Below are positions 1 through 11,000 of a stretch of 64,000 nucleotides of DNA, in pieces. Numbering within the stretch: the stretch's first letter is position 1; every line of letters begins with the position of its first letter. A model generated the notes under the pieces. That model ran no database searches. It saw only the letters and a list, made by a program, of their open reading frames with translations, and was not told the origin of the DNA. The stretch covers positions 7,812,001 to 7,876,000 of the forward strand of contig NC_044585.1 in NCBI RefSeq assembly GCF_901933205.1, given 5' to 3'. This DNA is from Camarhynchus parvulus (lineage: Eukaryota; Chordata; Aves; Passeriformes; Thraupidae). A program made the translations under genes and the position numbers.

Positions 1-343
1 CCTCTCTTCAGCACCCCTGCAGCCACTTTATGTGCACTAAAGGTGCCCTGAGACCTCGGCTGCAGGGATGGCCCCGGGCAGGGGCTGCACCGGCCATGCA
101 CCCATCACTCCTTTAACCCTGGCAGGTTTCACCCATGAGGCAGAGAATTCCCCACCCAGCAGAAGAGCTGGATCCTTCCTCACCACTCCACCAGGGTTTG
201 CAGGGAACATTGCTCCCCCCAGTTCCTGGCCCAGCTGAGCAGATTCTTCAGGCTTTCCAGAGCTCTCCCCCTCTGCTTTAATCACCTCTGATTCCTCAAC
301 AACAACAAAGATACCTTAAGTACCTGCTTCAGACAAGATGCAG

Positions 344-366
344 AAAAAAAAAAAAAAAAAAAAAAA
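344..366 (+). repeat. Poly-A run (23 A)
   Basis: A pure run of 23 A. No retroposed gene or SINE body is recognisable directly upstream, so it is recorded only as a simple repeat in FBRSL1 intron 1. Confidence 0.9.
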
Positions 367-631
367 TCAACAGCTAGGAGAACAAATCAATGGAGACTAG
401 CAAGCCTTCAGGAAAACCAAAAGGCATTTAGAGCCTTTAGAGCATCATCCAGAAAATCATTAGCTTTCCTGGGGTTAAAAGCACTTTTAAAGAGGAATAA
501 CTGGCCATCAGAAATGCCTGCTTGATACACCATCACTTGACAATTAAGTAGAAGGAAAAAATACTTAAATATCTAGAAACTTGTTTTAAAACATAAGCTA
601 GCTATGGAAAAATCTAAGCTGCAAAGCAGAC

Positions 632-643
632 AGAGAGAGAGAG
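632..643 (+). repeat. Short (AG)n microsatellite
   Basis: Six AG units in FBRSL1 intron 1. This is a simple repeat with no other signal. Confidence 0.8.
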
Positions 644-1158
644 ATGGTGACAAATCAGAAGTTCCATCGCTAGGTCAGTGGAGCCAGCACAAAACCTTTG
701 GAACAGGAAACTGCAGTTAAATACATTGGTTTTCTTATCAATGAGAGATCAGAGCAACAGTAACAGGACAGTGTACAGCACACATGTGAAAACAGCCTTA
801 TCAAGATGACAGCTGGAGAACTCATGGATTTTGTCCAGAAGCCTACTAGGAGCAATAGGCTCTCCAAACTCTGCTGCACCAGGCAGGAAGAGCAGGCAAG
901 GGGCTGTGAGGCAGCACTGCCAGAGCTCTGGATACAAACAGGGAGAGGGGGTACAGCATTCCTCTCCCTGGGGCACAGCTGGGCCCCAGCTCGGCTTGTA
1001 AGGGCAGCATCTCCACTTCAACACCACGTGCACCGAGTCAAGGTCTGCCCCTTTTCAGCTCAGGGCTGCTTCTACACAACACTCCACACACGTCTGAGCA
1101 CGGATTCTCCACAAGATTCTGTAAACAGGTTAAACATTCCTCAAAAAAGCCCGTGTAT

Positions 1159-1170
1159 ACACACACACAC
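1159..1170 (+). repeat. Short (AC)n microsatellite
   Basis: Six AC units followed by a C-run, in FBRSL1 intron 1. A second short CA run lies near 1710-1722. Confidence 0.8.
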
Positions 1171-2979
1171 CCCCCTCAAGAAAGTTAAAATTTCCATTCA
1201 GGGCTCCAAAGCTTTGCTGGAATCTGTAAAAATGATAAACAACAGCCAAAAAGAAAACACAACCCCTTGTCTTTTCAACTACTTTGGGAGAACAATTGCT
1301 CTCAAAGATCGCATTCATTAACATTCTGATGAAGTTCCCTTTTAGCGCTGTTTTTCATACTTGAAAGGAACAGCTATGATCAGAGAGAGCCCTCAACTAC
1401 CGACTCACTCATTTAGATTCTCTCGCTCTGATTCACCAATCACCTTCAAGAATAATTAGCAGCTTCATCTGAACGTAATGAATATACACACATGCTCACA
1501 TCCACACCATTCATTTTGGAAGGAGGGCAGAAATCCCGCTTTCCTCAGCCCTGGCACAGCACCCATCTCCTGGGCAGCACCAGCACCTGGTGGCTCTTCC
1601 AGCAGCTGACAGTCTCACTGACCACCTCAAGCCAAAACTACATTTCCAGCTTAAGTCTAAAGTTGTGGTGAGTGGCTGGATACTAAAAGACCCCAAATAA
1701 AACACCACTACACACACACACATCAGCCCTAAACTGCATGAAACCTGAGCTGGATGTATACAGGAAGATCCAGGGGAAGGAAGAGAAAGGAGAAGTTTTA
1801 ACTTCTTCTACACAGAAAGAGGCTGCTGGTTTTGTGTCTGTGGGGCTTTCTTTTTTACTTAATTTAAAAAAGATATATATAATCAACTCAGTCTTTATTT
1901 GGAAGATGGTAAGATAGGAGATAATAAGTCACAAGTATCGCCACATGGTTTTCAGATGACAACTGCCAAAGGAAACATTGCCACATGAGTTAAAATACAA
2001 AATGCTTAAAATTCACACCAGAGAGCTAAAGGAGACCTCAAAGCCATCCCTCAGTATCAACCTTAACTGCTCATACTCCCAGGTCAACACAAAGGAAGAA
2101 TACATATATTTTTCTATAAAGCACCCTTTATTTACAGGAACACCAGCGGTGAGAATTTCCTGCAGTGGGGAAGGGGAATTCACAATATGGTGAGATACAA
2201 AGAAAAACAAACCAAAAACCACCTTAGCTCTCCCAAATGATTCTACCATTAAGTTCTACCTAAACACTGAGAAATTTCATTTCCAAGGGGAAACCTAAGC
2301 CTTGGTTATTCTATTAAACATAATCAGAGACCACTGTAACATCAAGAAACAAGCCAACCTAGAATACCACAATAAACTACCACATATGCAACAAAAGCTC
2401 CTTTTAAGGATTAAAAAAATTAAATAAAATACTTTTTTTGTTCAGTACTGTCCCTAAGCCATACACTCACTACTAACTTTCTTCCCCCTCATGGGCATAG
2501 AAGGTTTCAATCCTTATTTATTTTTTAAAAAACACTGCAGCAGATTTTAAATCCTCTTAAAAAACCAATGTGCACCAAAATACAGATTTCCTCCAAAGCA
2601 GAAGAAAATCACCTGTTGCAGTCAAGTTCACCAGAGAACACAGTTCCACACCACACAAAATGCCCTTGCCATTTCACTAATTTTCATGGCTATATACTGC
2701 TTTAAAGTGCTTTTGCCTTAACCATCCCCTTGCCTTGCTGCTGCATGACATCTGCCACACATCACCCATGGTCCAAGGCAGTGCTGCCGGGAAAAATCCA
2801 CACAATGTATTTTCTTTTTTTTTAGTTTCACAGGGATTTAGGAAATGCACACCATCCAAGAACACAACCTTGAACAAAACACACCTGGTTGGTGTGAAAC
2901 AGGAGAATTCTGCTCACACTTTTCCCTCTGAGGTGTCAACCACCATGGCTGCAGAGGTGTACACTTCGTTTTCAAACAC

Positions 2980-3215
2980 GTTGGCAAATACACTATAAAT
3001 TAGCTCATTTCAGGTGGTGTTCTCTTACATGTTGGTAAATAGAGTAGAAATTTCAGGCAAGCGTTCTAGCACGTGTTGGTAAATATACTAGAAATAGGTT
3101 AATTTCAGGTGGTGTTCTCTGGCATGTTGGTAAACATAGCAGATATCAGTAAATTTGAGGAAGCTGTTCTCGTACATGCTTGTAAATATAGTAGAAATGG
3201 GTTAATTTCAGGTGG
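2980..3215 (+). repeat. Minisatellite, ~51-bp unit, about 4.7 copies
   Basis: Units start with GTTGGTAAATA-like words at 2980, 3031, 3075 and 3126, with a partial, diverged unit at 3178. Unit lengths are 51, 44, 51, 52 and 38 bases. A shared body ends in TTTCAGGTGGTGTTCTC and an ACAT or GCAT word. The copies are diverged, so the array is not recent. It lies in FBRSL1 intron 1. Confidence 0.85.
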
Positions 3216-4452
3216 CACTGAAGTTTTAGGCAAGAATTTTAAAGTGAATCATTTTGTAAAGACTATTTTTTTTCCTTTTTAAAGAAAAACCAGAAGTGCT
3301 TCCACAAACAGAAGTACCTTGGGGTGGCAGATACTTAAGGTCACTTTTTACCCTTGTGTACCTTATTATCAAGGTTTGGCTGATTCAATAACAAGGCTCT
3401 CCCCATGTGAAAAGCCCAGAGTTTTCCCCATCAGCCTGGAGGGACTGCACTATCATTTGAATTCTATTTCCTGATAATGTGCTCATCATGGTAGAAAATT
3501 TCTGCAGGAAGATGAATTTTACTTTCTTCCCTGACAGCTCAGTAGAGACTCAGGGGTTTAATTGGACCTATCTGCTGATGCATATTTGACTAAGAGCATG
3601 CCCAAGAAAAAAAAAAAAATAAGGTTATACAGACAGGTCTAGGGCTTGGTTTAGAGGCACAGGAGAGCAGATTGCTCACTCATTATCAGTTCTGCATACA
3701 CAAAGTAGTCAGCTTTCCTGTCAAGACAACACCCCACAAATGACAGCACAAAAAGCCAAGAAACAGCCATCACCAAGCTAACACAAACCTTCTTGCCTCT
3801 CCAGCACCTGCACACCCAGAGCTGCTCAGGGCTGAATGTCCCTGCTGAGCAGAACCCCTGGCTCCCCCAGCAAGGTCCTGCCACCAGGGCAGATGGCCAA
3901 GGCCACCTCTGACACCTCCACGGGCACACAGGGACCACCTCTGGGACTCTGAGGAGTTGGTCCTACAGGCAAAAAACTCCAGACAACCACGGTGCCACCA
4001 GAGGCCTGCGTGGCTGGAGGGGTGGGCTGGGGAGCAGCAAAGCCCAGGGACAAAATGGGACCTCACAGTCTGAGCCAAAGACATTAAAGATCCCAGGGCA
4101 AATCAGAGAATTCATTAGCCCACGCAGAACTCTTCACTGCTGTAACACAGGTTAACAGACACACAAGTGGCAGGAAATCCAAAGCAGGGAGAGCACCCAA
4201 AACTTTGCCCACGTTTCCACCATGGTGTGTCAAAGAAAGTGGGCAAAAGCACCAGAATTGCTCATATTTACTGGGAATTCAAGTTCTTACACCCAACAAG
4301 CAACTTGTGAGGTGCTTCCTCTCGACAACTCACTTCTTCCAACTGTACACAAACAAAACAAAAATCAAAAGCCAAAGTCATAGTTTGTCAATGCCCCTCT
4401 GAAAATATTAAATTTCCTGCTCTGCTTAACTTAGCTCAGACAAGGCAGGCAG

Positions 4453-4469
4453 TATTTGCTCAGCAAATA
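4453..4469. other. 17-bp perfect palindrome in FBRSL1 intron 1
   Basis: TATTTGCT and AGCAAATA flank a single C. The surrounding 80 bases are AT-rich and non-repetitive, with further CAATATT/AATATTG words. It could be a dimeric transcription-factor site. No factor is assigned. Confidence 0.5.
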
Positions 4470-4711
4470 TTGTTTGTAATAAGTTAGACAAGCAATATTT
4501 TTTGCCAGCCTATTAACACCAGAAAAATATGTACAGTCAACAAGAGATGAAGAATTTGTTCAATTACTTCAAAAATGGGAATTACAACCGAGGGATTATT
4601 ATCCATTTAAACATCTCTTTTCCACAAAATGTCAAACACTAGCCATTTGCTAACAATCTCCGGAGACAGATAAAGTAACATTTTGGCAATGCAAACACAA
4701 ACTCCCGAGCT

Positions 4712-4751
4712 GGAGGAGGGGGGAGCGGGAGGAAGGAGGGCGGGAGGGGGG
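4712..4751 (+). other. G-quadruplex-type tract at the edge of the CpG island
   Basis: At least four tracts of three or more G are spaced by one to six bases on the plus strand. It lies in the first intron of FBRSL1, about 0.4 kb past the donor, on the template strand. Structure formation is inferred from the pattern only. Confidence 0.55.
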
Positions 4752-5020
4752 AAGCTCCACCATTCACAATGCCGGACCATCCCAACACGCCAGGAATATT
4801 TTGCAGCCAATTAAAACCCCAAACAAACATTGGACTTGCCCGAAGTGATGGCGAACACCGGCCGGAGCCGGGCAGAGGAGGGAAGGAGCCAGGAGAAGGG
4901 GGGGCAGCAAGTTGCCAGCGGATCACCGGGGCTGGCCCGGCACCCTCCTGACCGCAGCCCCGGGATCCCCCCGGGCTGACACCAGGATTAATGCACGTTA
5001 ATTGCTATTTGCAAAATTCA

Positions 5021-5526
<506 letters not shown>

Positions 5527-5555
5527 AAAAATGAAAATGAGAAGGCCAGGAGCGA

Positions 5556-5588
5556 GGGGGGGGTGGGTGGGAGCGGGGGGGGCGCGGG
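5556..5588 (+). other. G-quadruplex-type tract in the FBRSL1 leader or promoter
   Basis: The plus strand carries a run of eight G, then GGG tracts separated by single bases, then another long G-run and a final GGG. This satisfies the usual four-tract rule with short loops. The G-rich strand is the template for FBRSL1, so the transcript would be C-rich here. Formation of the structure is an inference. Confidence 0.6.
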
Positions 5589-5648
5589 AGGAGAGAAAAG
5601 TCGCCCCCCTCCAACTCACCGCTTCCCCTCTCCAAACCCCGGAGCCCT

Positions 5649-5703
5649 TAAAAAATAATAGTAATAATTAAAAAAAAAAAAATCAACAACAACAACAAAA
5701 AAA
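5649..5703 (-). repeat. Second AT-rich block with AAT, poly-A and (CAA)n
   Basis: This is a run of AAT-like units, about a dozen A, then CAA units (5683-5700). Like the block at 5474, it is embedded in GC-rich promoter or leader sequence. It is seen directly; no function is assigned. Confidence 0.8.
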
Positions 5704-5870
5704 TCCTGCTGTTCAGAGCCTCGGATCCAGGGCGATGATAATCCACAGAGCAAGGCTGGGTGGCGGTGGCGGTGGGGCGAGCGGCACACACACACAAAAA
5801 ATATTAAATCCACGGAATGACCTTGACAAATTTCCACCCCCCGCCTCCCCCCACCCCCCAAAAAAAGCAA

Positions 5871-5917
5871 CGACGGGAAGAGGAGGGGAGGAAAAAAAAA
5901 AAAAAGAGAAGGGGGGG
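5871..5917 (+). repeat. Polypurine tract
   Basis: An uninterrupted purine stretch on the plus strand includes a run of 14 A and a run of seven G. On the FBRSL1 sense strand it is a polypyrimidine tract inside the leader or promoter. Such tracts can adopt triplex structure or act as polypyrimidine signals; neither is shown here. Confidence 0.7.
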
Positions 5918-6060
5918 TAGATTTATCTGGATCAGGACGAGGACACCTCGGATTCACTCGGCGCGGAGGAGAGAGGCAGATCCAGGAGGCTCGACCCAGC
6001 TCGGGATAATCCAGGCGCGGCGCCCCCTCCCCGGGGGCAGCGCCGCCCGGGGCCCCGCTC

Positions 6061-6275
6061 CGGCCGCCGCGCACCGCCGGGGGCCGCCGCCGCCGCCGCC
6101 GCGCTCGCCGCCCAACTTTCTTGCCGCGGAACGAGCGAGACAATCCCCTGGCAGCCCCCGCCGCCGCCCGCCGCCGCCCGCCCGCCGCCGCCGCCGACCC
6201 CTCCTCGCCGGGCGCCGCCGGCGGCTCGCAGCCCCCGCCGGCGCGGCGCGGCGCCCCCGCCGCCGCCGCCCGCTG
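6061..6275 (-). repeat. GCC/CGG trinucleotide-rich block upstream of FBRSL1
   Basis: A pure (GCC)6 run is at 6083-6100. Interrupted CCG/CCCG runs follow at about 6158-6196 and 6255-6272. On the minus strand, the sense of FBRSL1, these read as GGC/CGG repeats. If the transcript starts to the right of this block, they would be in its 5' leader; otherwise they belong to the promoter. Confidence 0.8.
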
Positions 6276-6639
6276 CCGGATGGCGCTCGCCCGCCCGCCC
6301 CAGCCCGGCCGCCCGCGGCGCGGCGCAGCCCCGGCCCCCAGAAGCCGCTCAGTCGGCGCTGCCCGGATGCCGCCCCATTCTCCCCGAGCTGGGACGCGGC
6401 GCTAGCACCGCCCGGCCGGCCGCGCATGAGCAGGGCTGCCAGCTGCGCGTCATTCCCCGGCGCAGGCCCGGCCGTGCCCCCGGCCCCCCCCCTTCCTCCT
6501 CCTCCTTCCCGCCCCGCCGCCGCCTCGCCTCCCCTCAGCGCGGGCCGGGGGTGCCGGCGCCCGCCCCAGCCCCCGGGAAAAGTTTTCCCCGGCCCGGCTC
6601 CTGCCCCGCGGCCCCGGGACACGGAGGGGCAGCGCCGCG

Positions 6640-7010
6640 GGCCGGGACAGGGGATGGAGGGGCGAGCCGAGGGCATGGGGGCGAGCCGGGGACGGGGCAC
6701 AAGCTGAGGCGAACGGTGGGACCGGGGCTGAGCTGCGGGATGGGCTGGGGTCAAACGATGAGCTGGGGGTCGGAGGGGGAGCCAGGGACAGGGAACGAGC
6801 TGCGGGAGGAGTTGGGGATTGAACGCTGAACCGAGGGTCAGGCTGAGGGATCGCTTGGGGGTTCCGGACATCTTGGGGCACACAGGAAGAGCTGAGAGTC
6901 ATGGAGAGAGCGGAGGGATGAGCTAGGGAACCATCTGAGTGTCAAGGGACAAATTGGGAAATGAGCTGCTGATGAGGGTGCAGGACACGGGAGCTGGACA
7001 TCAGAGCTGT
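6640..7010 (+). repeat. Degenerate minisatellite, ~30-bp period, GAGCTG core
   Basis: The word AGCTG(A/G/C)GG recurs at 6702, 6731, 6761, 6798, 6890, 6964, 6992 and 7005, with AGCTA at 6921. Several spacings are near 30 bases or multiples of it. The plus strand is strongly G-rich with few pyrimidines. The array covers the right-hand shore of the CpG island and decays rightward. It explains the long open frames seen there, which are not genes. Confidence 0.6.
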
Positions 7011-8028
7011 AGGTGGGACATGGAGCAGTGTAAGGGAACCGAGGGTTAGGGCTCATGGAGATGGAAGCAGGAGAGCCTGTCCATTAGCCCTTCTCCACAT
7101 CCATTCCTCTTGTTGAGGTCCTCTTGTTATTCCTGCAGTGCGGGAGGGGGCTGTTTCCTTTCTTGATTCCCTGCAGTTTCAGGCCCTCTCTCCAGCATTT
7201 CCTGGCCAAAGGCTTAGGCATTCCCTTGGGACAGGGACTGCCTTGGTGGCCGACTGCGCAGCTGTGCAGTGCCCGGTGCCAAGGCCAGCACTGAGGAAGG
7301 TGTGCCTGGATCAGGGCTCCTGCACAGGGCTGTCCTACGTATCATAATGGTAGCAGGACTTAATCCTCCTGTTATCATCTTTTATTGCACAAAGTCAGAT
7401 ATTGCAGCATGCTACCATCACTTCTTGGTACTCTCTTCCTTGTTGGGGGCTGGCTTTGCTCTGTTGGACTGACTTGCCATAATTCCTTACTTCAGCTGCT
7501 ACCTTCCCTGGGGGGTAGCCACTAGAAAGATGTTGTGCAATAAAGTCTAAAGAAATCCATTGAGATTCATGTATAAGGGAAAAAGACCCATGAAGGAGAT
7601 TCAGAGTTAGTGGGAGCCATGGAAGTAAGGAAGCCAAAAAAATCTCCTGCTATCTGCTCCCACTGTGTTCCAGCTCAGCCACTATCAGGGATGGTGGTTT
7701 CCTCAGGCTGGTGTCCCCAGAAGTGGCAGGCTGGCAGCTGAGTGTCTAACACACTCATCAAAAGTTTCCATGCCCATTTTCCCACCATTTTCTTATGTTC
7801 CTGATCTAATTGTAACAACAGAGCAGTCAAAAATTAACCCCCTTTCCCCTGGCCCAAACAGGCTCTTTGAGAAGTGTTTCTGGTGTCTGGCAACAGCATT
7901 GCCCTACCTTACTTAGACAAGTGCTAAAACGAATATCATCCTCTTAAAATGTAGCATAGAAACGTCATTTAAATTTAAGCCATTTAAAACCAAAGGTAGA
8001 AATCCCATGTGTAGTGCAAAGCCTCTTA

Positions 8029-8056
8029 ATGCAAATAGTCAGTCATGCATTGCATG
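8029..8056 (+). promoter_or_regulatory. POU-octamer word next to a 13-bp palindrome
   Basis: ATGCAAAT, the classical octamer for POU-family factors, is at 8029-8036. CATGCA-T-TGCATG, a perfect palindrome, follows at 8044-8056. Both sit in an AT-rich stretch (7965-8165) with homeodomain-type TAATTA and CCAATTAAAG words. The words are seen; an enhancer role is inference. Confidence 0.3.
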
Positions 8057-11000
8057 CCTCAATCACACTCATATCAGTGTCATTTGTGTCCTAATAAAAT
8101 CCTATAATCTTTTGCGTGCCAATTAAAGAAGGAAGATAGCTAAATCTAGCTGCTTCCTCGGGTAATTACAGGCTAGTGGGGAGCCAGACAGTTATCTGCC
8201 CTGGGTTTTGCAGGACTGTGGATTTCCAAAGGGTATTTCCTCTCCTGCTTTATTAAGTGACTGTATAGTATTTTTTAAAATGTGTGGTATTTGAAAGGCA
8301 CGACCAAGATCCCGGAGATGGGATGGGATGTTAATTTAAGGTCTCAGTTTAGATACACCTAGTTTAACAATGGATTTGGTTTAACAACTGCATTTGCTTT
8401 ACTAGTATTTTAAGGGACACTTTCTAGAAACAAGCATTTGCACTGAGTTCACTAAGTTATTTTTACACTGGTGAGCCTGTCCTTTTATTTACAAGGTAAT
8501 TCCTATGTTGTTTATAAGTACATCATAAGGGTAAGTCATTAAAAAGATAAACTGGGGCATTTTTAACAGTTCCTCTTGCTAGGACTCATCTCACTCCCGT
8601 TGTGCTATAGACCCTCCATCATTAATATGCATTTCTAGTTACCTTTTTTTCATTCACTTCCAAATTTGCTGACCAACAAGGACAGTGGAAATTGCCTGTA
8701 AAGTTTCTTTCTTTATTTCCTGTCAGCAGGGTCATCAAGATTCTCATCCCGTGTTTACGTACAGGAGTTTAATGTCACTGGGAGCATAAACCAAAGGTGC
8801 CTTCTGGGGAAAGTTGTGAATACCATTATTTTTTTCAATTAACTCCACAAATTCAGCAGCACTATGATTGTCCATAGTTATTCTCATTTTTGTATATATA
8901 TATTTTCTTGTTGAAAGATGCAGCAGAAGGGTCATCCAAAGGAATTAACAAAATCAAGCAGTCCACATGGGAAAGGATGCCTCTGCTTGAAACAGCATCT
9001 CTGAATCAATCATGCCTTTCCTTCCACCAAGGCAATTTCGTGTTTTCAATAGAAGGCAGACCTACAGTGGTTTTGTTTCCCCCCAGCATCAAATGGCATT
9101 CTGTACAATGATATTCATCATGTTATAACTCTAGGTGAATGATAATGGATCAGAGGGAATGAAAACAGATGGATGTTAAAACAGACAATTCCCTGCCACA
9201 AACCTGGGAGCCCTCCACTGCTGCCTAGTCCATTCATTCAGTGGATAATTGTATTAGACATTCCAACAATAGAGAGGCCTTCTTCATTAATCCTGAATTT
9301 ACTGAAAAGAAGCTTTGCAGACTATAGCTCTTTCGGTGCTTAGACAACATCAGGCAAAATTTACCACAGGCTTAAATGTCTAAAACTCAACTGGATAGCA
9401 ACTAGCACAGAAAATTCCAAAAGCAAGAGAGATGGGTGAGTGAGGCCAGGGCACAGGACAACCCAGGAGCAGCACTGCAGGTAGGCAGGGGACATGAACA
9501 GAGCTGCAGCTCAGGTGATGCCAAGGAAATTTATTGAAAAGCTTTCCTCTGGCTGGAGTGCAGGCAGAGCTGAAGTGACCAATATTGGACCTGGGTTTGA
9601 GCTGATTGTCCCTTCCCAGGCTCCAGCTCGCCACATGAGCCAGTGAATGCCAATCCCTGCCATGTGATGGGGCACAACCGTTCTGTAACCCTGTGTGCAT
9701 CAGGTGACTGGGGCTAAGCAATACAGATCAGGTCTCTTACCAGCTGTCCTGTGAGTCAGACCTTGATTACAATATTGACATTAACATTTTAATCACATGC
9801 ATGCTGCTGTGGATTTTAATGACAAACGTGCTATGCCTTTGCCTTTTGAGGATCAGAAATTGGACCCTGGTTCATAGCTGGAGTGAGTGTGGCATCAGAG
9901 CAGCAGCAGCCACAGCAGTAAACATGGCATTGCTCTTGCCACCAGCCTGCCCCTGGACATTAACCTTGCTGGCACCAAGCACCTCACTGGAACGGGGACT
10001 TTGTTCTCAATTACTCTGTTCCTGTGTCTGAGGCAGTACTGGAAGTTATGAAAAAGGAGAAAGGCGGTGCTTTTGTATCCTCTGTAGCCTGAGGCAATGT
10101 GAAAATCTACCCAATCCCTGTGTAACCATCATTTTCGATTCACAGGTACTTTAATCAGGGCAGAATAATCCAGAGACATTTCCTTCTTCCAGTGGAGCTG
10201 GGAGCAGGGTTGCTACTATACTTTTTCTGCCCAGTGCCATCAGGGTGAGGTGAAGAAAATTCAATGCAAATGAGAATCATGCCCCAAATCTGTGTTGTTC
10301 CTCTCACCCCAAACACGCTCCACAATCTGTTGTAAATGCTGCAAGCTGAGCCTGCGAGGCTTTGCTTTGTTAAAGACTGTCATGTCCAAGGTGGAAGGAC
10401 AACCAAAAGGTCACAATAAATAAACTGAATACAAAATTGCTTAAGGCAATAAAAGGAGACCACAGACTTTCATTACAGCTCTGACATGCACCAGGAGACA
10501 CTTCAGGATGTTAAATAAGCTGGGTTTGTGTCGATGGGCTTAGTTGTTTTCTGTTGTTTCTTTCCCTGCTACACCAATACTTTGCCAAAACAATCAGGCC
10601 TTAACTGCTTGGTATCCCTTTCACAAACACGAGCTGCCTTTATCACTTGCTTCATCATGGTCATTTGCACTGAAAATACATAATCACTGTCAGAGTACAA
10701 AGAATCATTACGAATAATTAGTTACTTCCAATATGGCAAGTCAGTCTCATAAATCTTGAATATTTGGCTTTGGTTTTGGAAAGAGATTCCTTAATGGCTA
10801 CACTTGTGAGACTCTGTTAATTGATATAAAATTGTATTCAAAATTAAATTTGTTTCAACAGATCTAAATCACCCCAATAAATCAGCTTCAGCCTATCTGC
10901 TCTAAGGGTTCAAGTACACTTTTTTTTTTTTGCCTTTGGGAGAAACTGTGAGCTTGCAATCAATGCTTAGAGAGCTGCATCTGACCCTCCCCTTGTTGAC

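Noticed and set aside
806..1321. 171-codon plus-strand frame antisense to FBRSL1 intron 1
   Set aside because: It has no domain or conserved motif and ends in simple CA-repeat-containing sequence. An antisense transcript cannot be supported from sequence alone.
5616..6143. 175-codon minus-strand frame as an upstream ORF of FBRSL1
   Set aside because: The frame opens at TTG, not ATG, and its content comes from simple repeats. The transcript start is also unknown.
5954..6883. 309-codon minus-strand frame across the CpG island
   Set aside because: It opens at a GTG rather than an ATG. Its Gly/Arg/Ala-rich translation is what GC-rich repeats give in any frame.
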